Assembly: GCA_003194525.1 (NCBI GenBank)
Contig: NBIV01000157.1
Span: 115,715 to 179,714, forward strand
Length of the DNA: 64,000 nt
Source: Gracilariopsis chorda
Taxonomy: Eukaryota > Rhodophyta > Florideophyceae > Gracilariales > Gracilariaceae
Direction of reading: 5' to 3'
Of this stretch, positions 1 through 11,465 are shown piece after piece. The position numbers and the translations under genes were made by a program. The notes under the pieces are model-generated. The model was not told where the DNA came from. It saw only the letters and a list, made by a program, of their open reading frames with translations, and did not search any database. The stretch's first letter is position 1. Each line of letters opens with the position of its first letter.

Positions 1-539
1 CCATTGGACCGATGCGCTGACCTCTAATGACGTCAGCGCACCGGCACGCAAAATTAAAAAAAGAGAAATCTGATGCGCATGGCCCCACTTTTGAGATTTT
101 GGACTTGGAAACATGGCCAACGGGGCTATCTTTGATCTATAAGTAGTTGTAGAGGACGACCATTGAGTCAAAACAGCAAGTTGGTGGTCGTCAGGTCACA
201 TGCGAGCAACAAAACATGTGTTCGAACCTCAATGAGTTCATTTAAACTCCATAAAGCTTTTTTGGGAGCTCGAATAACTCTAAATATATTTAAACTCTCA
301 ACCCGTTTTAAACACGCACTTGAAAAGCAGAAAGAATACAGTGGCATCTGCTTAAGGGGCAGTGTTTTCATAAAATTTAGATTATCTAGCAGTTTTAAAA
401 AAAATGGATTGAATTAGTAGGGGGCGTAAGGTAAAAGTAACTTATGGTCAACTTTTGTATTCAAACATAGATTTTTGCTAAAAACATCGAATTTTGACAA
501 TGCTTTTGACATCTTATCAGCTTCTGACCGTCATTCTAC
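1..539. other. AT-rich stretch without a recognisable gene
   Basis: Only short unsupported open frames occur here and none carries a motif I recognise. It may include the downstream (3') flank of the decayed piggyBac-type element that follows on the minus strand. I looked for a TTAA-CCC terminus matching the better preserved piggyBac element at 29154 and did not find one. Confidence 0.4.
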
Positions 540-2160
540 CGTGACAATCTTCAGTGTGGTTGATAAAACAATCTCTATTAGTACTAATGTGACATAAAAA
601 AACTTCTTTTTCCTTCCGGATATAGCATCCAGAACATAAAGACTGGGACTTTGTGTTACCTTTGCAAAAATTGCATCATCCTTAATATCAAGAAAAGCTT
701 GCTTTTGTAACCCTGTCATTCTTAGTTTTTCTCCGTCTATTCTTTTGCATTAAATGCAGATCAGTTCCTGCGAACATTGGCTTCTCATGAACATTTTCAC
801 ATTCTTGCTCATTTCTATTCATTAAACATAAGGTATCCCATATACTATCAATTAGTTCATCAGTCAATTAGCAATGGAATTGGTGCGGACGCTTCACTTT
901 TCTGGTTCCATGTGCAGCTTCGTACAACTTCAACGCGTCCACAATACAAATCACTAAAAGAGAGCAATTCACTCCAAATGACAACTAATTCACTTCAATT
1001 TTCTTTTCCAGATTCAGATCATCTTGTATGCATCTGTTACGGCGATCGACCATTGAACAGTTCTTGTAACACTCGTCATACACTTCGGGGATTGTGACCG
1101 CCAGTTCCACTTTCTTAGAAATATTCCCTCCCGTCTCCACCTTTCTCGAATAATAGGAGAACCAGGATTGAACGTGCCAGAGGTTGATACGAAATACCTT
1201 CTTTCTCTGTCAATCCACATTATAGCCATTATATACTTATTGATAATGCTTACTCTTAATAGCATAAATACAAAATCTCCCCTGTCTGATAGAGTAGTTT
1301 TGGAGACATGTTTCATAGATATTCACGAGTAGCATTTTTGACAACTCCAGTAAACCTTAAACCTTTCTCGAGTAATGCTTTCGCGGTACTGAAAGACGCA
1401 AGAAAGGAATCCGCACATACCAACCTTTCTGATCCAAACCATGGTTGCACTAAGCGAAGTAAGACTACCGTTACATGGGGGTTATCAGAATCAAAAACTT
1501 GTTCCGGAATATTAGCACCCATATGGAGCTCAGTTTTCAGCATCATGCCATTTCGTGTACAATATACGGCCTTCATTTTAAGACCATTTTCCGGCTTTCT
1601 ATCTAATGCCTTATAGTGTGGAAGCCCGACATCAATCCAATTACCGCCTAATCCGTACCATCGTGACATTTCTTCGTCAACACATAAGGCATGTGATGGC
1701 GTGACAAAAGACCGACGAAGTTCATTGATTGCTTTCAAAAAATCTGCTACGAAGGACCAACGTGCGAGTCCTTGCTCTTCAATGACACCATTTCCGCTCA
1801 AGCATATTGACCTTCTAAGCATTTCAAATATGTTCCGTGACATCGCGAGACCAATATTTGGCTGAGGAATGAACTAAGAAAAAGGCTCGAGGCTCCAAAG
1901 ATCCCGTCTGTTAGAGGAATCAATGTGAGTCATTAGGATAAGAACTCCAAAGAGTTTGAGCAGTTCTCCTCTTGAAGTCCTCCGAGTGTCTTTGCTCTCT
2001 AACCGAACATTTGTTATGTCTATTATGAACTGCAAATGCTGCTTAGGAAAGATCCAGAAGAACGAATCTAATGTGCTCGTTTGGAGGAACGTGACTGCGT
2101 GAGATAAAACCTCCGGCTGGGCCAACCACTTTTCACTGATGCATTTGCATACAACCATTC
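540..2160 (-). pseudogene. Decayed piggyBac-type (DDE_Tnp_1_7) transposase
   Basis: A cut-and-paste DNA transposase relic read right to left in several frames. The N-terminal helical block (2158-1874) ends in RRDLW. The central block (1843-1313) has the first acidic motif CVDEEMSRWYG, then DRKPENGLK and the segment FDSDNPHVTVVLL. The next block (1316-1014) has DRERRYFVST, then shifts frame near 1075 into DRRNRCIQDDL, which corresponds to the family's IDrhNr..DDL motif. A Cys-rich tail around 640-690 (CNFC...CSGC) fits the C-terminal zinc finger of piggyBac proteins. At least two frameshifts and several stops make it inactive. It is not a copy of the piggyBac element at 29154, whose motifs differ. 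Family assignment is confident; element ends were not found. Confidence 0.75.
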
Positions 2161-3334
2161 AGAGGACTCAACGCCGTACCAGTTTCCCACAAGCGACCAT
2201 GAATCACAGTTGATTGTACAGGTGCATTTTCGCTTAATATACCTGTTTGCGGCTGCAAAACTTGCATCTGAGATGGTATCACAAGAGCATCTTCGTCGAT
2301 ATTTTGTGTATTAGTGGGTTCAACACTGGTAATGTTTTCTTCTGCAGCATTTACGGCTTCGTCAACACCAGTAACTAGTTTGATACTGGACGGAAGTAGG
2401 GTTACTTCTTTTTCTCGGTTCGGTGGACTAAACTTCGCAGTCAGAAAAGTGAGATTTCAATTCTTGGCTTCTCGGATGTCAACATTGAGAACGGAACCAT
2501 GTACCGTTGTTTATTTCCAGAGAGATACATGATATACTTTGCATTCAGCGTCATTTGTAATCAGAGGAGCACGGCTGTTGACAGTTGTTCCAACAGTTCT
2601 GCGAAGATCTGTGGACGGGGCCGTAGTTTGTAAATGTTGTTGACAATAGTGCTTGATTCGACATCTACGAATGTTGGTGATGTGTTTTGGACATGATTCA
2701 GCGCTGCAAACGTAGAAAACAGGATGAGAAGATCAAAGCGAAAACAATTTTGGAAAAGTTTTACGGTTTTCATAAAGTTCCAGAGTACTTAAGTTGACCT
2801 CATATGAGGTCGCTGGTCAGATAGACACTAGGTGGGGGGTCCAGAGTCGCTGTAGTAGCGGAGGCAGATTCGAATAGCCTGGGTTTTGTGCACGCACGCA
2901 TTCGGTGTCGGTGTAGATGCAATGGGCTGCGGCTACTGCAAGCAACAACGCGGTGAAGAAGCCGTGAAGGATCACGTTGCGGAACACAAACATCTCTCGT
3001 TTACGAACACGTATACTTTGTGTGTGTGTTTACGAGCATGTGCCTCTAATTCCATGGCAACGGTATTCACTTTCTACAAGTAGAAAGCTAATTATCTATT
3101 CGACGGCAAAATTCCCCTAATAGACCCAAGCGCATCTCCATTTCGCTTCCTCTTCCGGCGTGACTTTATAGTGTTTTATAGCCTTCTCGGAAAGGTCCGC
3201 ACACCTCGACGGGCGAAACTGCATGTGTCCTGCGCGGGACTCGCTACTGCAATAACTTACAGTGGTCTCTCAGCACAACGGTATCCAGTGCAAAGTGACT
3301 TAGCATCGTGATTCCAGATGGGCTACGGCAACTT
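2161..3334. other. Intergenic or element-flank sequence, no gene recognised
   Basis: About 1.2 kb without a supported gene. The first few hundred bases may still hold the divergent acidic N-terminus of the piggyBac-type transposase: a weak minus-strand frame gives a Trp-rich stretch just upstream of 2160. From 2780 to 3330 the sequence looks like unique spacer. Confidence 0.35.
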
Positions 3335-3490
3335 TGTAGCGGGGTTGTATTTCACTTCCTGTCCCCCCTCTCACCTTGTGGGGAGGGCAGATCAGGGAGG
3401 TCATTAATTTATTGCCTCCAGTTGGAACGAGAGGTTCGTATTCCACGTTCCAACGGATGGCTAGGGTAGCTCGATTTACACCGTTCCTTA
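3335..3490 (+). repeat. Short non-autonomous repeat related to both ends of the 10076-12870 element
   Basis: The left half (about 3336-3405, GTAGCGGGGTTG through GGGCAGATCAGG) resembles 10076-10160. The right half (about 3408-3485, ATTGCCTCCAGTTGGAACGA onward) resembles 12793-12868. The two similarities meet near the sequence TTATT at 3410, as expected of an internally deleted copy of the larger element. A 9-bp inverted repeat (GTTGGAACG / CGTTCCAAC) brackets GGTTCGTATTCC, which also resembles a tRNA-type B box, so a SINE is an alternative reading. Confidence 0.5.
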
Positions 3491-3744
3491 CGATCAAGTC
3501 TTCAGCGCAGATTGTGACTTCTACGATTTGTAACCACTGTAAAAAACCTATACCAAAGCAAAACCTTATGGAGAACTCTTCAGTCTAGGAAACCTTGTGA
3601 TAAGCTTACTACGTACAATAATTATCACAATTAAACCCATACATCTATTTTGAAAACAGAGTTGATATAAATAAAGCAAGGTTCGTGATACGTTAATGCA
3701 TTCCGATACTACTTACAAGGTACTGATGATTTTAAATCAACCCA

Positions 3745-4400
3745 CAAAGCAACGTCAGTCTTTTGAGAGTGTCAAAGAGCACAGGCTTAGTAAATATGCC
3801 AGCAGCTTACACTTCAGTCCTTATTGAGTTCACTTCTATTAAATTGGTCTCCATCAGCTCTTTCATGTGGTGATATTTCAGAGCAACATGCTTGTCCCTT
3901 TGCGAGACCTCTGGACTCTTCACGATCCACATACCAGTCCAACTATCCGTAGCTATTGAGATGGGGTACATTTGAAGTTTATCGTCCAGACCTGTTTCGT
4001 TGCATATTTCTCAGGATATTATACGCAACCAAGTTACAATTTTTCCACAATACGATAGTGCAATATATTCTGCCTCTCCAGACGACATTGCAGCAAGTGT
4101 TTGCTTTTTTGCCGTCCACATCACAGGTGCTTTGTTCACCTTTATTAATAATCCAGTCGTCGACTTCCTCGTTTCGCGATAACCAGCCGAGTATGCGTCA
4201 CAGAACGCTTCCATTGCTGCTGTATGATTAGCGGGAAAGAAAAAGCAAAGACCCTTTGTACCCTTCAAGTATCTCAGCACTGTTTTCGCTAGCCCAACAT
4301 GACTCATGCATGGGTCATGGACCTGGCTTGCCAGCATTGAAGCGGCAAACATGATGTCTGGCCTCGATAAGAACGCCAAGTACATCAAAAGTCCTACCAA
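3745..4400 (-). pseudogene. Copia RNase H and polyprotein C-terminus remnant
   Basis: The frame at 4400-4011 starts with GLLMYLAFLSRPDIMFA, runs through LRYLKGTKGLCFF and FCDAYSAGYRETRKSTTG, and reaches MSSGEAEYIALS. These are the canonical copia RNase H blocks (the Asp in CDADWAG is kept as CDAYSAG, and Glu in EAEY). Beyond 4011 a shifted frame gives a C-terminal KHVALKYHHMKELME stretch, equal to the usual KHIDIKYHFVRE ending, down to about 3745. Confidence 0.8.
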
Positions 4401-4654
4401 GTTTCAGTAGTGGCCATTTATTTCAGATGGAATATGCCGTTCGTCCTCTCGACGTGCTGTGATGTCACATAGGGACAGTAATGTAGTCCGTGCAACTTTG
4501 AAGATTGCAAGACCATTTCTAGCAGTATCTTGCCGATTTATCTGCTTTGTTGTACCTTTATTCCGTTCTTGTCTCTCATTATGTCGTAACACAAAAAAGG
4601 TTATGCCTTTCCAAGAACCTTAATTTTAAAGAGCTTTTTCATTTCTGACGTGAA

Positions 4655-5551
4655 TTATTCCAGAAAAGATCGGGATTTGAAAGATGTCAGAAGGTCATCA
4701 ACGACCAATACAAGGGTCAAGGTTCCGCTATTGGACTTGTATCCATAGATTCGGCTATCTGTGATAAACTGCTTGAATCTCAATTTCAATAGCTCTTTCT
4801 GTATCAGCGATCCATATATTTTTCCGGCCTGTTTTGCGCCGTACATGGACTGTACTAGCAAGCATACCTTCCCACGAAGAAATAATGATCCAGAACCGTT
4901 TTGGGGTTGTTCCATGATTTGAGGCTCGTCTAGATACCTGTACCAGTATGAATTGCTAATATTCATCTTCTCTAGTAGTAGGCCTTGAACTGCACCCTTT
5001 GTCAACAAAACGCCAATGGTTTCAATTCGGGCAACCAGGGTCTACAAGTTGTCTGAGTCGTAATCCAATTACGGACGCTGCACGTCGCCCGGTGCTACGC
5101 AACGTGACTTTGGAAGAATGCGCAGAGTGTCGGAGCTTCATGATTTTCCTACTTACCTCCATAAGAATGGCAAGGGTTTCATGCCTGGTTTTCTATCCAG
5201 CAGCTTCCAAGTGTCTCTCTCTACCAGCGCATCGTACTCCCTGTCGATGGCTTCTGCTTATCCTGCCATCACTCTAGCTTCTTGAAAGCTCTTGGGCGCT
5301 CTGCCATCATCGCCAAGGTCTTTGAATGATGAGTGTGAGACAAGGCAATGAGCAAGAGAAGCATCTAGATGATTTTTATCATCCTGACCCATGGTTTTAT
5401 CGGCTTTGTATCGTCTGATAGACGAGAAGTCCATAAGGTGTTGGATTGAAGGGGGGGAGTCCTTCGTATCCTTAACATCTACCTCACAGCACTTTATTGC
5501 TTTTCCCGTGGATGGGAAGTATATCCAGTACAGTGTCCATGGGCTCTGCAT
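4655..5551 (-). pseudogene. Copia reverse transcriptase remnant
   Basis: The block at 5008-4655 reads QSMYGAKQAGKIYGSLIQKE and then LTLVLVVDDLL. These correspond to copia RT motifs (LYGLKQAxxxW and the YVDDxL active site, with the Tyr replaced by Val here). The block at 5551-5258 is the linker region before RT. Loss of the Tyr of YVDD plus frameshifts show it is dead. Confidence 0.8.
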
Positions 5552-5763
5552 CCCTACAAAGTGTCCACGAATAGTGCGTGGTAGGAACTTCTTATTTGTG
5601 GCGGCTTCAGACCTGTGTATTAATGAGTGGCCTTCTTTTACGAACTTCAGTTAGTTTTTGAAGTCCGTTTTTATCCGAACCATAATTTGTAAAGAACCTT
5701 CATTCCTGCTCGATAATATGGTAGGCGATTTCTTAAGTAGTTTGCGTGACAGATGGCGTTCTC

Positions 5764-6522
5764 TCAAATTTCATGCAGTAGCTTGCAGTCGAACAGAAAT
5801 GTTCTGGCCATCTTCCACAAGATTTTGATGACTTTCTCTGCTACGCTGTTCAATTGGTGTGCGTACGGTGGGGTGAACTCGAGTACCATACTATACTCCA
5901 TCTCGCAAGACAAAGTTCCTGGACCTATTCTCACCCACTTTGTCAAGGCGAATGCGGTACATCAGGTTAGAACGTTGTTCGGTTTCCGCGCAAGCCTTTT
6001 AACAGCTGATAGATTCAAAGAACTGCGTCTTTTTACTTAAAAAGTATACTGAGCTTGCTGTCGTGTTGTCATCAATGAGGACTAGCATATACTTGGAGCT
6101 TTGTCAAGAGGTCGGGTTAGTGGGTCTGGTTAGATCGGTTTGTGTTAGCTCCAATGGTCTCTGCACCACGGAGTGTGATTGCCGAAGAGGAGCATGGTTG
6201 GAACCTGCGTCAATGAACGGAGTGCATATGACATGTTGACGTCGCCTGGGGAGATTTGGGGTACGCCTGGAAGCAAGTCAATTCATGTCAAGAGTTTATC
6301 TAGGCCAGGGTGTTCGAGTTTCTCGTGCCAATTCTTGGCTCTATTGCCCAGTAGATGTGCCGCGGCTTGTACCTGTGGTGGTGGTACGAGGCTCGGTAGG
6401 GGATAGAGTCCGTCTCTCGAAGTAAATTGTTCTATGACTTTGCCCGTTGTGCGGTCTCTACTTATGAAGCCGTTTAAGAATTGTACCTCGAAATACGTTG
6501 CGGGGACGGATAAGAATACCAA
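5764..6522 (-). pseudogene. Copia GAG-pre-integrase and integrase remnant
   Basis: At 6283-6522 the frame ends in NWHEKLEHPGLDKLLT, the HH part of the copia GAG-pre-integrase zinc domain. At 5764-5946 there is FTPPYAHQLNSVAEKVIKIL, corresponding to the end of the integrase core where the catalytic Glu sits in NGxxER. Here it reads NSVAEK, so the Glu is kept. The sequence between is out of frame. This is the strand-transfer enzyme of the element and is certainly non-functional. Confidence 0.75.
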
Positions 6523-6665
6523 GTTAGAGTCGAAGGTTGGGTATGTTTGGCCGTTAACATAAGTCCAGTTTTGAAAAGTAGCTTGATTGTTTTACACCAT
6601 ACGATCTCTGACTGGTGGTCGCAAGTTTTTACTGTTTGCGAAGGTGTTTGGTGATAATCCCAGAA

Positions 6666-7654
6666 CTACAGCTTATCCTTGATGAAAATGTGAGTAGCCC
6701 CATATTTTAGCAATGTTGGAGTTTTGTTGTCCTGATGGGGATTGGCATTATCTAATGCTATGAATTCACGGTGGTGATTCCTGTTTCTGTCGTCATGGTT
6801 GCGGCTAGCGTTTCGTCGCCCTTGGTTATTGGCGTCAAGAAAACTCTTCGAATCCCAAGCTCGATTGTTGTTACGCCCTTCCCCTTCGCTATATGTATTA
6901 GTGGAGCTTTTATTGTTGGGATGTTGTTGATTATTGTTCTTCTTGCATCTACATTTGGCCGTGATGTGGCCACTGCTTCTACGATTCCGACAACCGACTT
7001 CCTTCTCATTCACTGTTGCACTCTGCTTGCGTCGGGTTGTAGATTTCTTCGCAGCGGGATAAGGGTGACTGCAATCTTTCTTGGCCTCTGTGATCTTTCT
7101 TGTAGATGTAGAACCCCGATTAATACGTCGATCCATTTAACATGGCACAAGCGAAACAACTTGATCGTATTCCCTGTTGGTTGCGCCTGCCAACAGTGTG
7201 ATTGCCATTAATGAGTCCGGCAAAGTGCAAAACAAAGTTGCAGTTCGCTCATTGTCCGTGAGTGGGTCACCGAGTCTAGCCAGTTCTGAATAGGTTGTCT
7301 CCAGCTCTAACAAATGTCTCTGTATGTCGTTACCATCCTTGAATATCAAGGAGCTTAGCTTTTGGCGAGGATTCAATTTGGATTGTATAATATCCTTCTT
7401 GTAGGTAAACTCCAGTTTATTCCATAGCTTCAAAGCATAGCAGTGTGCTCGTTCGAGTAGTTCCAAGACTGTGACGATGCATTGCGTGCCAAAATTCTGG
7501 ACGATGGCCGATCATGCCTTACGATCTGCTTCGTCCCATCTCTTTCGAGCTGCATCGGAACCCTCAGTTGGACGAGGTTCCGTCTGAACGAATAACGATT
7601 ATAGGGAGTGTATGAGATCCCTAATGTGTATGCCCTAAGTTCAATAATCAGCAC
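6666..7654 (-). pseudogene. Copia gag remnant (UBN2-like, with broken basic region)
   Basis: The best block (7466-7137) contains a copia capsid-like segment: LWNKLEFTYKKD, a middle reading IQRHLLELETTYSELARLG, then LTDNERTATLFCTLPDS. This matches the UBN2/gag_pre family, in which the short helix around LxxLPxSL closes the domain. The Lys/Arg/Asn-rich stretch at 7136-6666 corresponds to the region that normally carries the zinc knuckle, but no intact CCHC is visible and two frames compete. Upstream sequence to 7654 is in another frame. Confidence 0.7.
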
Positions 7655-7655
7655 C

Positions 7656-9259
7656 CACTTTTAGAAGGGGTATACGTTTATTTTCATTGTGAGTCTCAGA
7701 GTCCATTGCGGAGTAGCACTCAACGCGAGACTAAAGTAGACTGGTAGAAAAATATTTTCACCGGTCCCCTACCGTTTGAGGGATCCTTCTACTAATTTTT
7801 CGTAGCCGGGTCTACTGGCAGGAAATGCTATCTCCGGTTCTGTAAATATCAGACCTCTTGCTCCGAGAAAGACTCTCTCGGTGAGATGCCATTTCAGCGG
7901 CCTGTACAACTTCTGCGCAATCCAGAACGAGGGGGCGTGTAACTTACGGAATTTCCTGGAGAGGTTACTTACAGCAGGATATGTGTTCACCAGGTTGCCT
8001 CCTATAATTACTTACGGCTACTTGGGCGGCAATCTGGCTCCATAAGACGCCTTTGTCCTCACTAAGGTATAGGTCAAACGACGAAACACCCTGTCCCCGT
8101 ACGAGCAGGAACACTCAATCCAGCTGAGCCGGTTATACGGCGAGTGGGCTACACGCAGGTTTAATTCAAGTCCACAGTCGATTCTTAACCGGTATCCGAC
8201 TTGCGAGCCTTAGTTCAGCCAATTGCTAACTTCACTAAAGGGCTAATTGGGGCGGAGACCTTATTCAGGAATTATAAATTCCCAGTTCGCCTTCAGTACT
8301 CTTCTTGCAAGGTTGAAGGCCACGATGCCGAGCGCGCAGTAACTGCAATTGTTGTGCCATACCCTTCAAAGAGAAAGACACGCAAAGGCGTTCGGATCCT
8401 TCGCTGTCAAGGGTAGCAACAATAACCAGAGCCACCTGCGGTGGGCGCGCTATTCGGTTGTAAGTCCGAGGCTCACCGTAACGACGGGCCTGCAGGTGTA
8501 AGGTATAACTGGAAAGGAAGCACGGGAAAAGCGAGAAAGAAATAAGGAATCACCGGCGAACACGGGGGTGCTGCCTGTATCAGGGAAAATGTAGATGGGA
8601 TAACGGAATACGCAGAGCGGATTATAATGCGGCGCAGAACCCAGTTGGAGATGCTACGAGGTGGGCTAACTATTCCTGCACCAGGCGTTGGCTCTCCAAT
8701 GGAGTTTAACAAAGACCAGTGGTTCCTGAGTCAGAGCCAAACACTCGGTTATTGTGTTTACTTCACAGCAGTGGGGTCACAGTCGCCTGCCTAAGCATAG
8801 GTGGTGCCGGCCCATTGTCAAGCAGCTATATTAAATTAGCTAAGTACAATATAGCTATTCCTAATTAATAGGTTCAAACATTACTACACCTGTGCTAAAT
8901 GTGCCAAAGTGGCAAGTAAGCTAATTTCCATTAAAATGTGCAGTTAACCTTGGCGTCGAGTAATTCACCTCCGATTCATCTATCGAACGCTTCCGCCGCG
9001 ATGCGGCAACTCCGTATATATGAGTCACAATATGCAGTGAACCTCCGCAAACGCCTTGCACTACAGCAATGAGTTGTCACTAGAAGCATCAGGTGTTCGG
9101 TCCAGACCACAAGACAGGAGCAAGGGTTGTTGAACGACATGGTGGCTTTCAAGAAGCTTCTAGTTCGAATGCTCTAACGCAGAGCCGGATGTGGGGGTGG
9201 ATACGACGCAACAACCGAGTAGTCTGCAGGTGGGGAGGGGGGAAGGAACGGTGGCGAAA
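7656..9259. other. No gene recognised; probably old element debris
   Basis: About 1.6 kb where no open frame carries a motif I can support. Two similar short phrases (GTAACTTACGGAAT near 7940 and GGTTACTTACAG near 7965) hint at local repetition. The 5' LTR of the copia element would be expected in the first few hundred bases, but no matching sequence was found at its other end. Confidence 0.35.
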
Positions 9260-9720
9260 ACATGGCAGCCAAGTAGTATGTGCGCCGGGGAGAGGGGCGG
9301 CAGCAACAACAGAGCAGCCAAGTAGTATGTACCCTGAGGGGAGGGCGCGGCGGCGACAACACCGCAGCCAAGTAGTATGTGTGCCGGAGGGTGGGGGGAG
9401 GCGGTGGTGACAACATGGCAACCAAGTATTATGTGCGCCGAAAGTGGGGGAGGTGGGGTGTGGCAGCCACAACACAGCAGCCAAGTAATATGTGACCCGA
9501 AGGCGGGGGTTTGTTGGCAAAAACACGGCAGCTAAGTAGAATGTGCCCCGGAAGCGGGGTAAGTGGCGGCGACAACGCGGCAAATTATTATGTGCACCGG
9601 AGATGGGGGGAATGACAGCAACAACACGGCAGCCAAGTAGTACGTGCGCTGGGATGGGGGCGGCAACAACAACACGGGAGCCGAGTAGTATGTTCGCCGG
9701 GGGAGAGAGGGAACGGCGGC
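9260..9720 (+). repeat. GC-rich minisatellite, about 9 degenerate units of about 50 bp
   Basis: A core close to GGCAGCCAAGTAGTATGTGCG recurs with the AAGTAG word at about 9271, 9320, 9370, 9423, 9483, 9534, 9582, 9633 and 9684, a spacing of 48-60. Between cores lies a variable G-rich and GGCGGCGACAACA-type segment. The long frames that cross it on both strands are by-products of the repetition. Similar G-rich sequence continues less regularly to about 10060. Confidence 0.8.
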
Positions 9721-10075
9721 GGCGACACGATGAGAGGGTGGGGTCTGGCGGCGCGACAGCCGGTTTTCAGAGGGGTGGCTTGCAGTGCCAAGATACTCAA
9801 ACAAGGTCCTCACAAGGGAGGGTAGAAGGGCAAGGAAACCAACCAAGGTTCTAAGACGGGGCGTTTCTGCGGCCGCGCGCGGAGGCGGTGGGTGTGTGGC
9901 CATGCAGGCGGAGGGGTGGGTGTGCGACAGCGTGCCGGTGGAGGAGTGTGGTTGTGCGGCCGCGTTGATGGAGAAGGTTACTGTGCCGCTGCGCAGGCGT
10001 AGGGCGGGGTGTGCAGCCACGCGAGTGAGAGGAAGCACGGAAGGTGTGGTCGGGGGTGGTTTGGCGGTGATGCTA
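9721..10075. other. GC-rich sequence, no gene supported
   Basis: G-rich on the plus strand and compositionally like the minisatellite before it, but without a clear period. Open frames on both strands are low complexity (Gly/Arg or Pro/His rich). Confidence 0.4.
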
Positions 10076-10412
10076 CCTTGTAACGGGGTTGGATTTCACT
10101 CCCCTTTTCCTCCTCCCACTTTGCGCGAAGGGCAGATTAGGTATTTCATTTTCTTATTAGTGAGCATACGCACCCCGAATTGTGCACAGTACGAAGCAGT
10201 ATTCTGCCAAAATCATTTCATTGAAATTTAGATTTCACCATTCTCTGGCGAAGAATTCACGAATAATGCTGAATAGTGCGTCGTTATGGAAGTGGCTTGA
10301 GTAAAGCTAGGAGTACCACGTGTAATACGTTTTCCAGATTTCGCGGTAGAGAGCTAACCTTACATGCACCACTGCGAGCAGCATACGGCCCGACAACCCC
10401 GACGCAACCACG

Positions 10413-11208
10413 ATGGCAGAGGTTTGTGACGTCAAAGCTGTGCCCCTCACCCCTGGGAAGAAGTTGCGTTTCACAGCGGCGCAGGAACTTGTCAATTCTC
10501 GTGAACTTGCAGCTGCAAGAGCGCATACGCCTCCATATGGCGAGACGAGGAAGCGGTTTGAAGAGGCAGCCACAAATGTCAATGCAAACCCTACTTTTGC
10601 TGGTCAACCTATAGCGTGAAAGCCTCTTCACAACCACTACAAGCGTATGAAACAGCAGTATTGCAAGCTTGACGATGGTAATCAGCGACTGTCAGGAATT
10701 GTGGGAGGGAGATGAAGAGCTTGCAGACTTGCTCATTAAAATGCGGGAGGCATAAGACGATTACGACTCATAAAGAAAGGCACTAAAAACGGCTGAGGGC
10801 AAGAAAGAAGAAGATAAGAAACGCATGGGTGCCACTCTCGTGTCTGCCGTTACAAAGCGTAAGACCGCAAATTATGCCGGAAGTAGCAGTTTGTCAGTGA
10901 ATGGGGAGGTGGTAGACGGTGAGAAGGACAATGGGAGCAGTAGTGCAAACAGAGCCAAGACGTACAGCCCCGGTCCACCAGTTTTTGCAATTTAGATGAA
11001 TTGCTTCGGCTCTCATCTCAAAGAAGCTGGTCTTGTGCGCGTAGAACTCGAACGTGAACTCCTGGCCTTTGAGGAGGAACGAGCGACTGCCAACAGTATG
11101 GATCGCAAGAGGAAGCGCGAGAAGCATAGAGAAGAACGCCACTTAGAGCGACATGAGCGACGTGAGGAGCGTCTCCAGCATAGTGGACTCGAGATGGAGA
11201 AGCACTAA
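10413..11208 (+). pseudogene. SANT/Myb-like accessory protein of Harbinger element (broken)
   Basis: Harbinger elements encode a second, DNA-binding protein that helps the transposase reach the nucleus and the terminal repeats. The first frame (10413-10619) gives a short helical region with PPYGETRKRFEEAA, as in the SANT-like proteins of protist Harbinger elements. After a stop at 10617 the same protein continues in shifted frames (DEELADLLIKMREA near 10710) and ends in a charged coiled-coil tail (10996-11208, rich in Arg, Glu and His). At least two stops and one shift interrupt it. Confidence 0.6.
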
Positions 11209-11465
11209 GCGCTACTTGAACTACTGTCTAAGCATAAGTAAAAGTAACCTTTTGCCCTCCATTGGCCGTTTTGGAGTAGCGACTGGCATCTATTATCATC
11301 AAATCGCGCTAAGTTATCCTCGCTGAGAGCTCCCTGCAGGACTCCGCTCGCTTCGCACCCTCAGCCCTCTCGGGACTGGGATTTTTTCCTTGCTCCTAGA
11401 TACTCACCGCGGGTCATTTATTTGCGCAATACATAACTCTCAAGAGAGGGAGGGGGCACACCGAA

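Larger units (their letters stand above)
3740..7655 (-). mobile_element. Degraded Ty1/copia LTR retrotransposon
   Basis: Coding remnants occur right to left in copia order: gag, GAG-pre-integrase, integrase, reverse transcriptase, RNase H. This order (integrase before RT) distinguishes copia from gypsy. Every domain is interrupted by frameshifts or stops. I could not identify LTRs on either side, so the limits given are those of recognisable coding sequence, and the LTRs may be lost or too diverged. It is clearly older than the gypsy element at 50515. Confidence 0.85.

Noticed and set aside
163-417. 84-codon plus-strand frame near the window start
   Set aside because: AT-rich, overlapped by an opposite frame, no motif. 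Chance is sufficient.
9149-10038. Long minus-strand Pro/His/Arg-rich frames (up to 168 codons)
   Set aside because: They run through the GC-rich minisatellite and are open in several frames at once. There are no motifs.
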